Shown here piece by piece: positions 1-8,886 of a stretch of 64,000 bases of DNA (the first letter of the stretch is position 1; each line of letters begins with the position of its first letter). The stretch covers positions 2,282,656 to 2,346,655 of the forward strand of contig NZ_CP013015.1 in assembly GCF_001577525.1 (NCBI RefSeq), read 5' to 3'. The position numbers and the translations under genes were made by a program. The DNA comes from Candidatus Desulfofervidus auxilii (GTDB taxonomy: Bacteria > Desulfobacterota > Desulfofervidia > Desulfofervidales > Desulfofervidaceae). The notes beneath the pieces were generated by a model. That model saw only the letters and a program-made list of their open reading frames with translations, was not told the DNA's origin and searched no databases.

Positions 1-32
1 TCTTAAAGGAGGAAATGGAGAAGGCTGCTTAA
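1..32 (+). CDS. Possible 3' end of a gene entering from the left
   Basis: A short open stretch ends in TAA at 30-32 and would read ...LKEEMEKAA. The composition looks like the charged C-terminus of a protein. Only about nine codons are visible, so no function can be given and the call may be wrong. Confidence 0.2.
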   Translation, partial: LKEEMEKAA

Positions 33-73
33 AAAATATTTCCATTTTTTACTTGACTTTTTAAATGGAAAGT

Positions 74-362
74 TCAAACCTACAAAATACAGTTAAGAAA
101 ATAGAAAACGGAAAACAGAAATTTCCAATTCCAACGTGTTAACTTGCAAACTTTCTAACTTACAACTTTGTAAACGTGCATAAGGAAGGAAAGGGAAACG
201 GGAAACAGAAAATAGAAATTCCCAATTCCCAGTTCCTAATTCCCAATTCTAACGTGCCAACGTTCTAACGTGCAAACGTGTAAACGTGCTAACGTTCCAA
301 TTTAACAGAAGGCGATTTTGCATTTTTCAATTTGCATTCTGCATTGAGCCATTGCGCTTAAC
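74..362 (+). repeat. Composite heptamer/octamer repeat block, copy 1
   Basis: The block has no gene. It is built from degenerate short units. Positions about 194-248 run in 7-bp steps (gggaaac, agaaaat, cccaatt, cccagtt, cctaatt). Positions 251-298 are six 8-bp units of the form aacgtKYN, and 135-182 holds six more degenerate 8-bp units. The same block occurs inverted at 35434-35746. The two copies differ mainly by whole units, for example one extra attctgc and two extra agaaaa-type heptamers in copy 2. The pattern resembles the short tandemly repeated repetitive sequences of cyanobacteria, but here it is dispersed. Confidence 0.8.
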
Positions 363-380
363 TCTACTTTTTAAAGAAGT

Positions 381-440
381 CAACCTTGAGGTATTTCCTT
401 ATTCCACTTATTGAACGCCAAAAATCCTTAATTCATCCCT
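381..440 (+). repeat. 60-bp repeat, left arm of an inverted pair with 8820-8879
   Basis: This stretch (from caaccttgaggtattt to aattcatccct) is nearly identical to the reverse complement of 8820-8879, with only a few differences. The two arms enclose about 8.4 kb of core genes from the epimerase to the aldolase. The left arm is immediately followed by a GC-rich palindromic element at 438-497. Confidence 0.75.
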
Positions 441-497
441 GCCTGCCGCCTGCCTGTCCCCGCCTGCCTGCGGGCAGGGGCAGACAGGGCAGACAGG
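438..497. repeat. GC-rich palindromic mini-element, copy 1
   Basis: A GC-rich island in AT-rich DNA made of repeated CCTGCCTG/CAGGCAGG words around a cctgcgggcagg core. It can fold into a strong hairpin. It is one of six related copies in the window (others near 14670, 35444, 41271, 43169 and 48843). Confidence 0.7.
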
Positions 498-552
498 AAT
501 GCTTTTAAAGATTCACGCCTAAATTTTGGGGAATGTTCAAAAAAAGATATTC

Positions 553-581
553 TTGACAGCATTTTTGCACTGCTATATCAT
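553..581 (+). promoter_or_regulatory. Sigma-70-type promoter of the epimerase gene
   Basis: TTGACA at 553-558 and TATCAT at 576-581 are separated by exactly 17 bp. The downstream gene starts at 614. Confidence 0.65.
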
Positions 582-613
582 TTTGAGAAGAATGAGTTAA
601 TGAGGTATAAACC

Positions 614-1561
614 TTGAAAATACTAGTTACAGGAGGAGCAGGTTTTATTGGTTCGCATGTGGTTGATGGGTATATTAAGGCAGGTCATGATGTTGTTGTA
701 GTGGATAATCTTTTCACAGGAAAACGGGAAAATATAAATCCTGAGGCTAAATTCTATGAAATAGATATAAGGTCAAAGGGTCTTGAAAAGATATTTGAGA
801 GGGAGAAACCGCTAATAGTAAACCACCATGCAGCTCAAATATCTGTCCCAGTGTCTGTTGAAAATCCTATATTTGATGCTGAGGTAAATATCATTGGTCT
901 TATAAACATATTACAGGCATGTGTTAAATATGGTGTTAAAAAAATAATCTTTGCCTCATCAGGTGGCGCAATCTATGGCGAAGCCCAGGAGTATCCTACA
1001 TCAGAAAAATATCCACCACTGCCTTTATCCCCATACGCAATCGCAAAATTGACTTCAGAATATTACCTTGAGTTTTATAGACATCAATATAGGCTAAATT
1101 ACACTATCTTGAGATATGCCAATATTTATGGCCCCAGACAGATACCCAAAGGAGAGGCAGGAGTGGTAGCAATATTTATAGAAAATCTTTTATCAGGAAG
1201 GCCTTCTGTTATGTACCATTTTCCGGACGAACCAGATGGAATGGCAAGGGACTACTGTTATGTTGAGGATGTAGTAAAAGCAAATATCCTTGTTTTAAAA
1301 AATGGTTCAAATGAAATATTTAACATAGGTTTTGGTAAACCTACTAGGACCAGGGAGCTTTATAAAAGGCTGTATGATTTGGTGAATAATTCTAACCCAT
1401 CACTTAGATCACCAGTTCCTGCTCCTCCCCGACCTGGAGATATAAAACGCAGTTGTCTTAATATAGATAAAGCCAAAAGAATGCTTGGCTGGACTCCAGA
1501 TGTCAGCCTTGAAGAGGGGCTCAAAAAAACTGTTGGATGGTATTCTACACATAAAGTTTAA
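614..1561 (+). CDS. NAD-dependent epimerase/dehydratase (UDP-glucose 4-epimerase type)
   Basis: Extended short-chain dehydrogenase acting on nucleotide sugars, probably supplying precursors for cell-surface polysaccharide. The Rossmann motif GGAGFIG is at residues 7-13. The catalytic pair is Y141-x3-K145 in YAIAK, with the serine cluster SSGG near 115-118. Length (315) is normal for the family. The start codon is TTG, supported by a GAGGT ribosome site eight bases upstream. It stands alone, convergent with pgsA, and has its own promoter. The exact sugar specificity (galactose, glucuronate or other) cannot be read from the sequence. Confidence 0.88.
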   Translation: MKILVTGGAGFIGSHVVDGYIKAGHDVVVVDNLFTGKRENINPEAKFYEIDIRSKGLEKIFEREKPLIVNHHAAQISVPVSVENPIFDAEVNIIGLINILQACVKYGVKKIIFASSGGAIYGEAQEYPTSEKYPPLPLSPYAIAKLTSEYYLEFYRHQYRLNYTILRYANIYGPRQIPKGEAGVVAIFIENLLSGRPSVMYHFPDEPDGMARDYCYVEDVVKANILVLKNGSNEIFNIGFGKPTRTRELYKRLYDLVNNSNPSLRSPVPAPPRPGDIKRSCLNIDKAKRMLGWTPDVSLEEGLKKTVGWYSTHKV

Positions 1562-1574
1562 GGAGCAGTTACCT

Positions 1575-2099
1575 CTATTCTAATATCTTATAACCCATAT
1601 AAGCATACTGCAGCCCTGAAGCCACTGTTAAGATTAAAGTGATACCAAGTAGAATTGAAAGAAGTATAGGGGGAAGGGTTACTTGAATATTGGTTAAGAC
1701 TGTCAACACGGTGATGATTTGGACCAAAGTAGTGGTCTTGCCTAGTAAGGATGGTTTAACTTCAAATTCAATGTCGAATAAAAAAAACAAAAGGGCACCT
1801 AAAAGGATAAATGCATCCCTACAAAGCACTATAACTGCTAACCAACTAGGTATAAATTGATACCAGGCTAATAATACAAAGCTAGAACAGAGTAATAATT
1901 TGTCAGCTATAGGGTCAAGGCAGGCACCTAACCTGGTAGCTTGATGGAGGTAGCGGGCCAGAAAGCCATCGATAGCATCAGTTATTCCTGCAATTAAAAA
2001 GGTAATCGTGGCCAAACTAAAGTAATTATTGAGGATGAGAATGATGAAAACAGGTGTTAGCAGAAACCGAAAGAAGGTGAATAAATTTGGCCAAGACAA
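1575..2099 (-). CDS. pgsA: CDP-diacylglycerol-glycerol-3-phosphate 3-phosphatidyltransferase
   Basis: Membrane enzyme that makes phosphatidylglycerol phosphate, the first committed step of phosphatidylglycerol and cardiolipin synthesis. The CDP-alcohol phosphatidyltransferase signature D-G-x2-A-R-x8-G-x3-D-x3-D is complete, at D44, G45, A48, R49, G58, D62 and D66. At 174 residues it is typical, with several hydrophobic helices. It is the last gene of a leftward run that also holds plsY, another phospholipid gene. A second family member lies at 58454. Confidence 0.88.
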   Translation of the reverse strand: MSWPNLFTFFRFLLTPVFIILILNNYFSLATITFLIAGITDAIDGFLARYLHQATRLGACLDPIADKLLLCSSFVLLAWYQFIPSWLAVIVLCRDAFILLGALLFFLFDIEFEVKPSLLGKTTTLVQIITVLTVLTNIQVTLPPILLSILLGITLILTVASGLQYAYMGYKILE

Positions 2100-2109
2100 T
2101 CTTTACTCC

Positions 2110-3138
2110 TCATTTTCTTAAACAAATAGAGCTACCTCTTACCTGGTCTATAACAAAGCCAAGAGTGCTAAGTTGATTAACTAAATCAGGCATTATTCCC
2201 TTATAACTTCCTGTATAAATTACTTTTTTTGAGGTTATTTCTCTTATACTTATCTCCACTATTCCATTCATCTCTTTTAGGGTATACCATATATTGAAAA
2301 TGTCTTTATACTTTGAAATACCCGTAAATACTAATTTAAACATTGTGCCTTTTCTTTTATATTTTCCTAACCAACCAGATAATTTAGGCACAATTTCATA
2401 AGCCATATTTTGGTTTTGATATAAAATAGTTTGAGTAAGTTTCTCAATGTCAGGAGCAAAAACCTTATGCTTAAAGTGCTCTCGGAAAATGGTTTCGTTA
2501 TAAGTAGTGTATATTAACTCTGGAGTAGAATCTAAATCCCAAGTACTCGGTTCTCCGGATTCAGGAAAATGGGTGTTTACTGAAAGATTAAAGATAAAGG
2601 GAATTCCTTTTTGAAAGGCATAGTCTGATATTTTTTCTCTTGTTAACACTTCTTCATAGACAGGGCTAAAGCCAAAAACCAAGAAAAACTGTTGCCAAAA
2701 TGATAAAATTTGAGTCTTGAAATCTATATCTTCAGGCAAGGTGAAGAAAAGTAAAATTTTTTCTCCATTTGCAGAGTTAATAATGCCCAAATTAGATAGT
2801 TTACGGGCCAATCTTCTCCAATCTATCCTTGCCTCTATTTGTATACGGTAAATACCATCTCTAGCCTCTTCTTGCACAATACTATAATTTTGAATAAAGT
2901 CAGATGGTGATATTGTTTCTCTTATTTGTTCAGCATAAGGATAAACTGTTTTTACTGTATTCATTACAGCCTGGTCTAAAGCAGTATCAATGGCTTCTTG
3001 CCTACTATTTATCACATTATCCATTAAGGGAGCCGTGCCTGTGACAATAACACTTTCCTCTGCCTGAGTAGTGAGGGGAAGAAATATTAAAACCAAAAAA
3101 ATAAAAATATTATTTTTCCAAAAATTGGGAAATTGCAT
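2110..3138 (-). CDS. Exported protein with FlgT N-terminal-like domain
   Basis: An N-terminal signal peptide (hydrophobic stretch near residues 11-24, ending ...TQAEE) sends this 342-residue protein across the inner membrane. Residues about 30-115 resemble the N-terminal domain of flagellar assembly protein T and related LPP20-like envelope proteins (repeated 'A-x-x-x-A-x-x-x-A' helix, then I-D-W-R-R-L). The remaining two thirds have no family I recognise. It overlaps miaA by 29 bases and is probably translationally coupled to it. No flagellar gene is nearby, so a flagellar role is not supported. Confidence 0.6.
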   Translation of the reverse strand: MQFPNFWKNNIFIFLVLIFLPLTTQAEESVIVTGTAPLMDNVINSRQEAIDTALDQAVMNTVKTVYPYAEQIRETISPSDFIQNYSIVQEEARDGIYRIQIEARIDWRRLARKLSNLGIINSANGEKILLFFTLPEDIDFKTQILSFWQQFFLVFGFSPVYEEVLTREKISDYAFQKGIPFIFNLSVNTHFPESGEPSTWDLDSTPELIYTTYNETIFREHFKHKVFAPDIEKLTQTILYQNQNMAYEIVPKLSGWLGKYKRKGTMFKLVFTGISKYKDIFNIWYTLKEMNGIVEISIREITSKKVIYTGSYKGIMPDLVNQLSTLGFVIDQVRGSSICLRK

Positions 3139-4027
3139 TTTTTATCCTCTCTTTTTCTTCAGGCAAATACCATGCTATATTTTTTTCTTGGCGAAACCAA
3201 GTCAATTGTCTTTTGGCATACCGCCTGGTGTCTCTTTTTATTAAAGACTTGGCTTCCTCTAAACTATGTTTGCCTTCAAGATAAGCAATCACATGACGAT
3301 AGCCTATAGCCTGCATGGGTTTTAAGCTAGTTTTATACCCCATTTTAAGTAATTTTTCTACTTCTTCTACCAATCCGTGCTTAAACATTTGTTCTACCCG
3401 ATTTTCAATATGGCGATAAAGGACTTCTCTAGGGCGATAAAGACAGATTTTTAGATATTTATAATCCTCTCTCATAAAATGATGCTGTTTTTGATGCCAA
3501 GAGATGGGTTTACCGGTGAGCTCATAGACTTCAATAGCCCTAATTAAGCGGACAATATCCCTAGGTTTAATTCTCCTAGCGGCTTCAGGGTCGATTTGGA
3601 CAAGCCGTTGATGTAAATATTCTCTACCTCTCTCTTTGGCCACCTGGTTTAAACGTTGTCTTAAGGCCATATCAACAGGAGGGGCTGGAAAAACTCCATG
3701 GATAAGTATCTTTAAATAGAGCATAGTGCCGCCAACCACTAATACTTGCTTACCCCGAGTGAGAATATCTTTAATTACCCAGTCTGCATCTGCCTTAAAT
3801 TGAGATACATCATAATCTTCATCTGGATACTTAATGTCTATTAAATGGTGAGGGACGATGGCCCTTTCTTTAAGTGTAGGTTTAGCGGTCCCAATATCCA
3901 TGTAACGATAAATTTGCATAGAGTCTGCATTGACAATTTCTGCATTGAATGCCTGAGCTAGGTTTAATGACAAGGCAGTTTTACCTACCCCTGTGGGACC
4001 AGTGAGGATAATAATCTTTTCCTTCAT
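3110..4027 (-). CDS. miaA: tRNA dimethylallyltransferase
   Basis: Transfers an isopentenyl group to N6 of A37 in tRNAs that read codons starting with U. The P-loop GPTGVGKT is at residues 10-17, followed by the family motif DSMQIYRYMDIGTAKP that carries the catalytic aspartate and substrate contacts. Length 305 is standard. Its ATGA start overlaps the stop of mutL by 4 bases; mutL-miaA is a common bacterial arrangement, which supports both calls. Confidence 0.95.
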   Translation of the reverse strand: MKEKIIILTGPTGVGKTALSLNLAQAFNAEIVNADSMQIYRYMDIGTAKPTLKERAIVPHHLIDIKYPDEDYDVSQFKADADWVIKDILTRGKQVLVVGGTMLYLKILIHGVFPAPPVDMALRQRLNQVAKERGREYLHQRLVQIDPEAARRIKPRDIVRLIRAIEVYELTGKPISWHQKQHHFMREDYKYLKICLYRPREVLYRHIENRVEQMFKHGLVEEVEKLLKMGYKTSLKPMQAIGYRHVIAYLEGKHSLEEAKSLIKRDTRRYAKRQLTWFRQEKNIAWYLPEEKERIKNAISQFLEK

Positions 4028-5721
4028 GAACGATGGAAAAAACGAGCAATTTCTTCTTTGCTAAATAGTTTATAAAAAGGCCGGCCATGGGGACAATGTA
4101 AAATATTTAGTTTCTTGAGCTCCTTTAGTAAAGATACCATTTCCATTTCCGTCAATACATCATGTGCTTTAATGGAAGCATGACAGGCCATGCTTTTTAA
4201 TAAACTAGGCACTATATCTGATAAAGTTGATGTCTTGCTCAATAAATACAAGTCTTTTAGGACATTTTCTAAAATTTTCCTCACATCTCTTTGAACCAAA
4301 AAACTAGGGACAGAGCGAATAACAAAGCTAAATTCACCAAATGGTTCTAAAACAAACCCTAGTTTTTGCAGATGGGGGAGGATTTCTTCTAAAAGGCTGG
4401 CCTCCACTGGGGATACTTCCAATAATACTGAGGTTAATAGCTCCTGGGAATGAGATGGCCCATTCTCATAAAGAGATTTTATTTTTTCATAATTTAAGCG
4501 TTCATGGGCAGCGTGTTGGTCAATGAGCATCAAACCTTCTGGGACTTCACACAAGATATAAGTCCCCCATAGTTGTCCTAAAACACGAAAGGGAACTTCC
4601 TCTACTTCAGCCATAGGCATTTTTTGAGGATAAACTGAGCTAAAGTCTTTTACCTGAGAAGAAATTTTACCTGTATCTTTATTAATTGAAGGATAAAGAG
4701 GAATATCACCTTCCAAAGTTTCTTCTTGAAATAGGCTTTCTCCCAATGCCTGTTTAATAGCTATTCCCAAGACCTCCTGAACTATATAAGGCTCTTTAAA
4801 TCGGACTTCCTGTTTGGTGGGATGTACATTCACATCTATTTCCTCTGGAGGTAGCTGAATAAACACTACCAAAAGAGGATACCTTCCTTTAGGCCAAATA
4901 TCTTCTAAAGTTTTATAAACAACTTGGTTGAGAAAAGGACTCCTTATCCAGCGATTATTAACATAAAAATACATATCTCTAGTAGTAGGCCGACTAAACT
5001 CTAAAGGGGCAATAAAACATTTTATTTTTATATCATTTTTTTCTTCCTCCCTTTGTTTTAGCTTTTGGGCTAATTTTAGACCAAATATTTGACTAATACG
5101 TTCTACTAAATTATTAGCAGGAGGAAGGTTCAATAAAATGCGGTTTTCACTTTTCAATAAAAAATGCACTTGGCTATGAGCCAGACCAAGCCTCACTATG
5201 GTTTCATAAATATGTCCTAATTCCGTAGCATCTTTTTTTAAAAACTTCAGCCTCACTGGGGTATTAAAAAACAGGTCTTTTACTTCCACCATAGTGCCTA
5301 TAGGCATGCCTATTTCCCTCTCTTCCTTTATTTCTCCACCTATGACCAGGATTTCCTTCCCCCAAGGATAATTAGGCACCCGGCTAGCCAAATGTAACTT
5401 AGAAATACCAGCAATACTGGCCAAGGCTTCACCTCGGAATCCCAGAGTGTGAATATGAAATAGGTCTTCTGGCTCACTAATCTTACTGGTAGTGTAGCGT
5501 TGGATAACCAAAGGCAAATCCTCTGGAAGGATTCCCATACCATTGTCTTCTACTTTAATCAAGGCCTTTCCTGCCTTTTTTAATTGTATTTTAATATGCT
5601 GGGCTTGGGCATCTAGGGCATTCTCCAATAACTCTTTTACTACTGCAGCAGGGCGTTCTATTACCTCCCCTGCTGCTATAAGGTTAATTAAGGATGGGGA
5701 TAAACGTTTTAATCGTCCCAT
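4024..5721 (-). CDS. mutL: DNA mismatch repair protein MutL
   Basis: GHKL ATPase of mismatch repair. The N-terminal ATPase motifs are visible in order: ENALDA, DNGMGI, TSKI and GFRGEALASI. The C-terminal part carries DQHAAHERLNYE, which fits the DQHA-x2-E-x4-E motif of nicking-competent MutL proteins, plus the metal-binding CPHGRP near the end. It therefore probably has latent endonuclease activity, as expected for bacteria without MutH. The start codon overlaps the plsY stop (TAATG). Confidence 0.95.
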   Translation of the reverse strand: MGRLKRLSPSLINLIAAGEVIERPAAVVKELLENALDAQAQHIKIQLKKAGKALIKVEDNGMGILPEDLPLVIQRYTTSKISEPEDLFHIHTLGFRGEALASIAGISKLHLASRVPNYPWGKEILVIGGEIKEEREIGMPIGTMVEVKDLFFNTPVRLKFLKKDATELGHIYETIVRLGLAHSQVHFLLKSENRILLNLPPANNLVERISQIFGLKLAQKLKQREEEKNDIKIKCFIAPLEFSRPTTRDMYFYVNNRWIRSPFLNQVVYKTLEDIWPKGRYPLLVVFIQLPPEEIDVNVHPTKQEVRFKEPYIVQEVLGIAIKQALGESLFQEETLEGDIPLYPSINKDTGKISSQVKDFSSVYPQKMPMAEVEEVPFRVLGQLWGTYILCEVPEGLMLIDQHAAHERLNYEKIKSLYENGPSHSQELLTSVLLEVSPVEASLLEEILPHLQKLGFVLEPFGEFSFVIRSVPSFLVQRDVRKILENVLKDLYLLSKTSTLSDIVPSLLKSMACHASIKAHDVLTEMEMVSLLKELKKLNILHCPHGRPFYKLFSKEEIARFFHRS

Positions 5722-6317
5722 TATTTAAAAGTTGGTTCTCTTCCAGCTAAAAGTCGTTTGATATTATCTTTATGACGATAAAAAATTAAAAAAGCAATAA
5801 CCACGGCCAATAAGATATACACTTTTTTATCAGAGAATAAACCCATTAACACAGGCATGGCTAAGGCAGCAGAAAGAGAGGCTAATGAGACATAACGCCA
5901 GCGCCAGGCTACAAAGGAAAAGACCATAATATCTACCAATACAGCCAAAGGACATAATCCCAAAAATACCCCAGTGGCCGTAGCTACTCCTTTCCCTCCT
6001 TTAAATTTTAAAAAAATAGAAAATATATGTCCTAAAAAGGCCGATAAACCAGCCAAGGCTACTATGGTTTGTTCTTGCCAGGTATCAGTGCCTATTAGGA
6101 TAGAGAAAAATAAGACTGGTAATAATCCCTTGGTTATATCTCCTATTAGGGTAATTATCCCTGCTTTTTTCCCCACTATTCTAGCTACATTAGTAGCCCC
6201 AATATTTCCACTACCTTTCTGAGTGAGGTCGGGATGTCCATATTTTCTAGCTACCAATATTCCTACTGGAATAGCACCTAGAAGATAACTGAGAAATAAG
6301 CCCAAAAGGAGATACAT
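5721..6317 (-). CDS. plsY: Acyl-phosphate:glycerol-3-phosphate acyltransferase
   Basis: Multi-pass inner-membrane enzyme that acylates glycerol 3-phosphate to lysophosphatidate using acyl-phosphate. The family motifs are present: GSGNIGATNVAR near residues 35-46 and GGKGVATATG near 108-117. Length 198 and a hydrophobic profile with about five membrane segments fit. It sits directly upstream of mutL with a 1-base overlap. gpsA, which makes its substrate, is at 43774. Confidence 0.93.
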   Translation of the reverse strand: MYLLLGLFLSYLLGAIPVGILVARKYGHPDLTQKGSGNIGATNVARIVGKKAGIITLIGDITKGLLPVLFFSILIGTDTWQEQTIVALAGLSAFLGHIFSIFLKFKGGKGVATATGVFLGLCPLAVLVDIMVFSFVAWRWRYVSLASLSAALAMPVLMGLFSDKKVYILLAVVIAFLIFYRHKDNIKRLLAGREPTFK

Positions 6318-6361
6318 ATTTATCCTTCGCAGTATAAAATGCCTGACAAGTAAATTTGGCG

Positions 6362-7366
6362 TTATTTGCTATATTGCTCTATAAATTCTATAGCCTTTTT
6401 TACATCATAAGGACTGCCCATAATAACAGGCACGCGCTGATGTAAGGTCTCAGGAACAATATCTAAAATTCTCTCTCTTCCAGTTGAGGCTATTCCTCCT
6501 GCCTGTTCAATGATAAAACCCATAGGATTGGCTTCATAAAGCAACCTTAATTTTCCATTGGGATTCTTTTTATCTGCAGGATACATAAAAATTCCACCTT
6601 TTAAAAGAGTCCTATGAATATCTGCTACCATGCAGCCTATATAACGCATACTATATGGTCTTTTGGTCTCTTCATCCTTTTCTTTCAACCAATCAATGTA
6701 TTTCTTAATCCCATTTTCTATCCAATGCTTATAGTTTCCTTCATTCACGGAGTAAATCTTGCCTTTTTCTGGAATCTTTATAGGTTCATGAGAAAGTAGA
6801 TAGGTTCCCACTGCCGGGTCAAAGGTAAAACCATATACTCCATGCCCTGTAGTATAAACAAACATAGTGCTTGAACCATATATGATATAACCTGCCGCTA
6901 TCTGCTTATTTCCAGGTTGAAGTAAGTCATCCATAGTAGCCATTTCTCCGCTAGATGTTCTCTTAAAGATAGAAAAAATGGTGCCAATACTAATATTTAT
7001 ATCAATATTAGAAGAACCATCCAATGGGTCAAAGGTAATAACATATTCACCGCCATTGCTGATTAATACTGCTTCTTTCATTTCTTCAGAAGCCATCGCA
7101 CAAAACCGTCCTGAGGTTTTTATGGCCTCCATAAAGACATGATTAGAAAATTCATCTAACCTTCGCACCCTTTCCCCAAAGACATTGAGTTTACCAGTAA
7201 ACCCCAATATATCCACCAGCCCTGCTTTTCGGACATGTCCCCTCACCACCTGTGAGGCAGTAGCTAATTGTTCCATAATAATGCTAAATTCACCTCTTGC
7301 TCCTGGATGTTTCCTTTGCTCTTCTAAAATAAACCTGGATAAAGGCATACCCAGTCTCTCACTCAT
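6362..7366 (-). CDS. fbp: Fructose-1,6-bisphosphatase, class I
   Basis: Hydrolyses fructose 1,6-bisphosphate to fructose 6-phosphate in gluconeogenesis. The metal-binding signature DPLDGSSNID starts at residue 113, and the substrate-site stretch ending in the conserved KLRLLYEANP region is present. Length 334 is typical. It follows the aldolase gene by 13 bases in the same direction, so the two consecutive gluconeogenic steps are probably co-transcribed. Confidence 0.95.
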   Translation of the reverse strand: MSERLGMPLSRFILEEQRKHPGARGEFSIIMEQLATASQVVRGHVRKAGLVDILGFTGKLNVFGERVRRLDEFSNHVFMEAIKTSGRFCAMASEEMKEAVLISNGGEYVITFDPLDGSSNIDINISIGTIFSIFKRTSSGEMATMDDLLQPGNKQIAAGYIIYGSSTMFVYTTGHGVYGFTFDPAVGTYLLSHEPIKIPEKGKIYSVNEGNYKHWIENGIKKYIDWLKEKDEETKRPYSMRYIGCMVADIHRTLLKGGIFMYPADKKNPNGKLRLLYEANPMGFIIEQAGGIASTGRERILDIVPETLHQRVPVIMGSPYDVKKAIEFIEQYSK

Positions 7367-7379
7367 TTTAACCTCCTAC

Positions 7380-8768
7380 TTAATCTAAAACACCCTTTGG
7401 TTTGGGTGGATTAACTTTTATTGGCTTAATATATTTTTTTACATATTCTTTAGTATGAAATACATTCAATTTTTCAAATATAAGATGGAATTTTTTTTGT
7501 AATGCAGAAAGCATTTTTTCTTTTATCTCTACTGGTAATTCCCAAAAAGTCTTTTTAAATGGGCCAAATGCCTTTTTTCTAGTCTTATAAAGAAACTGCT
7601 GTTCAGTCATACCTTCTTTCCATTCTTTTTTAAAATGAATCTTAAGATAGTCATAAATCTCATTTTTTATATCTTCTGGTAAATAATCATAAATAATATT
7701 TTGAAATCCAGTAGCTAAATGAATTTCTGAGGTATTTACTTCAGGGAATTTATCAAAGAGTTCGTCAGGAAGAGTAGAGGCACCATGTTGCACAGCACCA
7801 GATAAACCATATTTTTTTCTAGCCACTTCAGAAATGCTTCTTAATACCTCAAAGTCCAGTTTTACCTTAGCAATAGTTCCATCTGGCAGAGGGATACCAC
7901 CATGAGCAGTGCCTGTCTGCACACTAATCTTACTTATCCCCGGCATTTCACCTTTTTTTCTAAGGACATTCAAATAACCTTCCATAAAGGCCTCAAACTC
8001 TTCTACCGTGGAATTTTTGCCTCCAATGTGGCCAATCTCTGCACCCACAGAAACAGTGATACCTTCAGGCTCCAAACTTCTAATAAATGCTGTCACTTCA
8101 GCAGTGCATTCATAATTTTCTTTTTGCTGCTCCATCAGGGTGGGTTTACTATAATCTACCAAAGTAGATGGGTCTATATCTATATTGTAAAAACCTGCTT
8201 CTATGGCCTCTTGGGTAAGTGCTTTAATTGTTTGCAATTCAGCTTCTTTATCTTGAGCATATTTCTTCTGATTAAACTGAAAATGATCTCCTTGAATAAA
8301 AACCGGACCAGAAAAACCTTCCTTGATAGCTGCTCCTAAAAGGCAAGCAGTATACTCTGATGGTCTTTGCTCAGTATAGCCTATCTCTGACTTGGCAATT
8401 TCAAATATAAATGTTCCTATTTCTTGAGATAACACTAGTTTAAACACCTCCCTAGCTACATCATAAGTCATTCCTCGCAAATTTACCGCCGGTACAGTAA
8501 AACCCCCAATTTCTTCCCTACCTACTGCCATATAAAGTTCATGGATAGAAGCAGGTATGATTTCTAAGGCCTGGGCTAATGCCCTGATACTCCAGCGAGT
8601 TGCGTTTTTTAAGGCCACATCTTGAGTAAAGACAGATGTATACACTAAATCATCAATAATCTTATCTTTTAGTTTATCCTCATGTTTTACTACCAATACC
8701 TCTCCTTCCAACCGGGCTACACTTTTTAATGCCTCATTTAATTCCTGGATATTTTTATACAAAGTCAC
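7380..8768 (-). CDS. fba: Class II fructose-bisphosphate aldolase family protein
   Basis: Metal-dependent aldolase fold. The likely zinc ligands are the histidines in QGDHFQF, GTAHGG and VQHGAST. An acidic motif (GAEIGHIGG) sits where class II aldolases have ExG-x2-GG. At 462 residues it is longer than the usual 300-350, with extra N- and C-terminal helices, so it belongs to a divergent subgroup. Placement directly upstream of fbp argues for fructose-1,6-bisphosphate as substrate. A tagatose- or other ketose-phosphate aldolase remains possible. Start is ATG with the promoter just upstream. Confidence 0.72.
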   Translation of the reverse strand: MTLYKNIQELNEALKSVARLEGEVLVVKHEDKLKDKIIDDLVYTSVFTQDVALKNATRWSIRALAQALEIIPASIHELYMAVGREEIGGFTVPAVNLRGMTYDVAREVFKLVLSQEIGTFIFEIAKSEIGYTEQRPSEYTACLLGAAIKEGFSGPVFIQGDHFQFNQKKYAQDKEAELQTIKALTQEAIEAGFYNIDIDPSTLVDYSKPTLMEQQKENYECTAEVTAFIRSLEPEGITVSVGAEIGHIGGKNSTVEEFEAFMEGYLNVLRKKGEMPGISKISVQTGTAHGGIPLPDGTIAKVKLDFEVLRSISEVARKKYGLSGAVQHGASTLPDELFDKFPEVNTSEIHLATGFQNIIYDYLPEDIKNEIYDYLKIHFKKEWKEGMTEQQFLYKTRKKAFGPFKKTFWELPVEIKEKMLSALQKKFHLIFEKLNVFHTKEYVKKYIKPIKVNPPKPKGVLD

Positions 8769-8791
8769 ACCCCCATTATTTTTTCTTTTTA

Positions 8792-8818
8792 AGATATTAT
8801 AGATTAGGGGAGAAAGTC
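8792..8818 (-). promoter_or_regulatory. Candidate promoter of the aldolase-fbp genes
   Basis: On the minus strand TTGACT (near 8813-8818) is followed after 15-17 bp by a TAATAT/ATATCT box, just upstream of the aldolase start at 8768. It abuts the end of the 60-bp inverted repeat at 8820. Confidence 0.45.
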
Positions 8819-8819
8819 A

Positions 8820-8879
8820 AGGGATGAATTAAGGATTTTTGGCGTTCAATAAAAGGAATAAGAAAATACCTCAAGGTTA
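8820..8879 (-). repeat. 60-bp repeat, right arm of an inverted pair with 381-440
   Basis: Reverse-complement match of 381-440 with a few mismatches. It ends immediately before the aldolase promoter on the left and runs into the stacked palindromes on the right. Confidence 0.75.
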
Positions 8880-8886
8880 ACTTTCG

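Noticed and set aside
74-362. The octamer tracts as a degenerate CRISPR
   Set aside because: Units are only 7-8 bp with no spacers or nearby cas genes.
7902-8339. 145-codon frame antisense to the aldolase
   Set aside because: Shadow of the aldolase gene; the composition is unlike a real protein (rich in F, C, H) and it has no start signal.
381-8879. A composite transposon bounded by the 60-bp inverted repeats
   Set aside because: No transposase, no target duplication visible, and the enclosed genes (mutL, miaA, fbp) are core genes.
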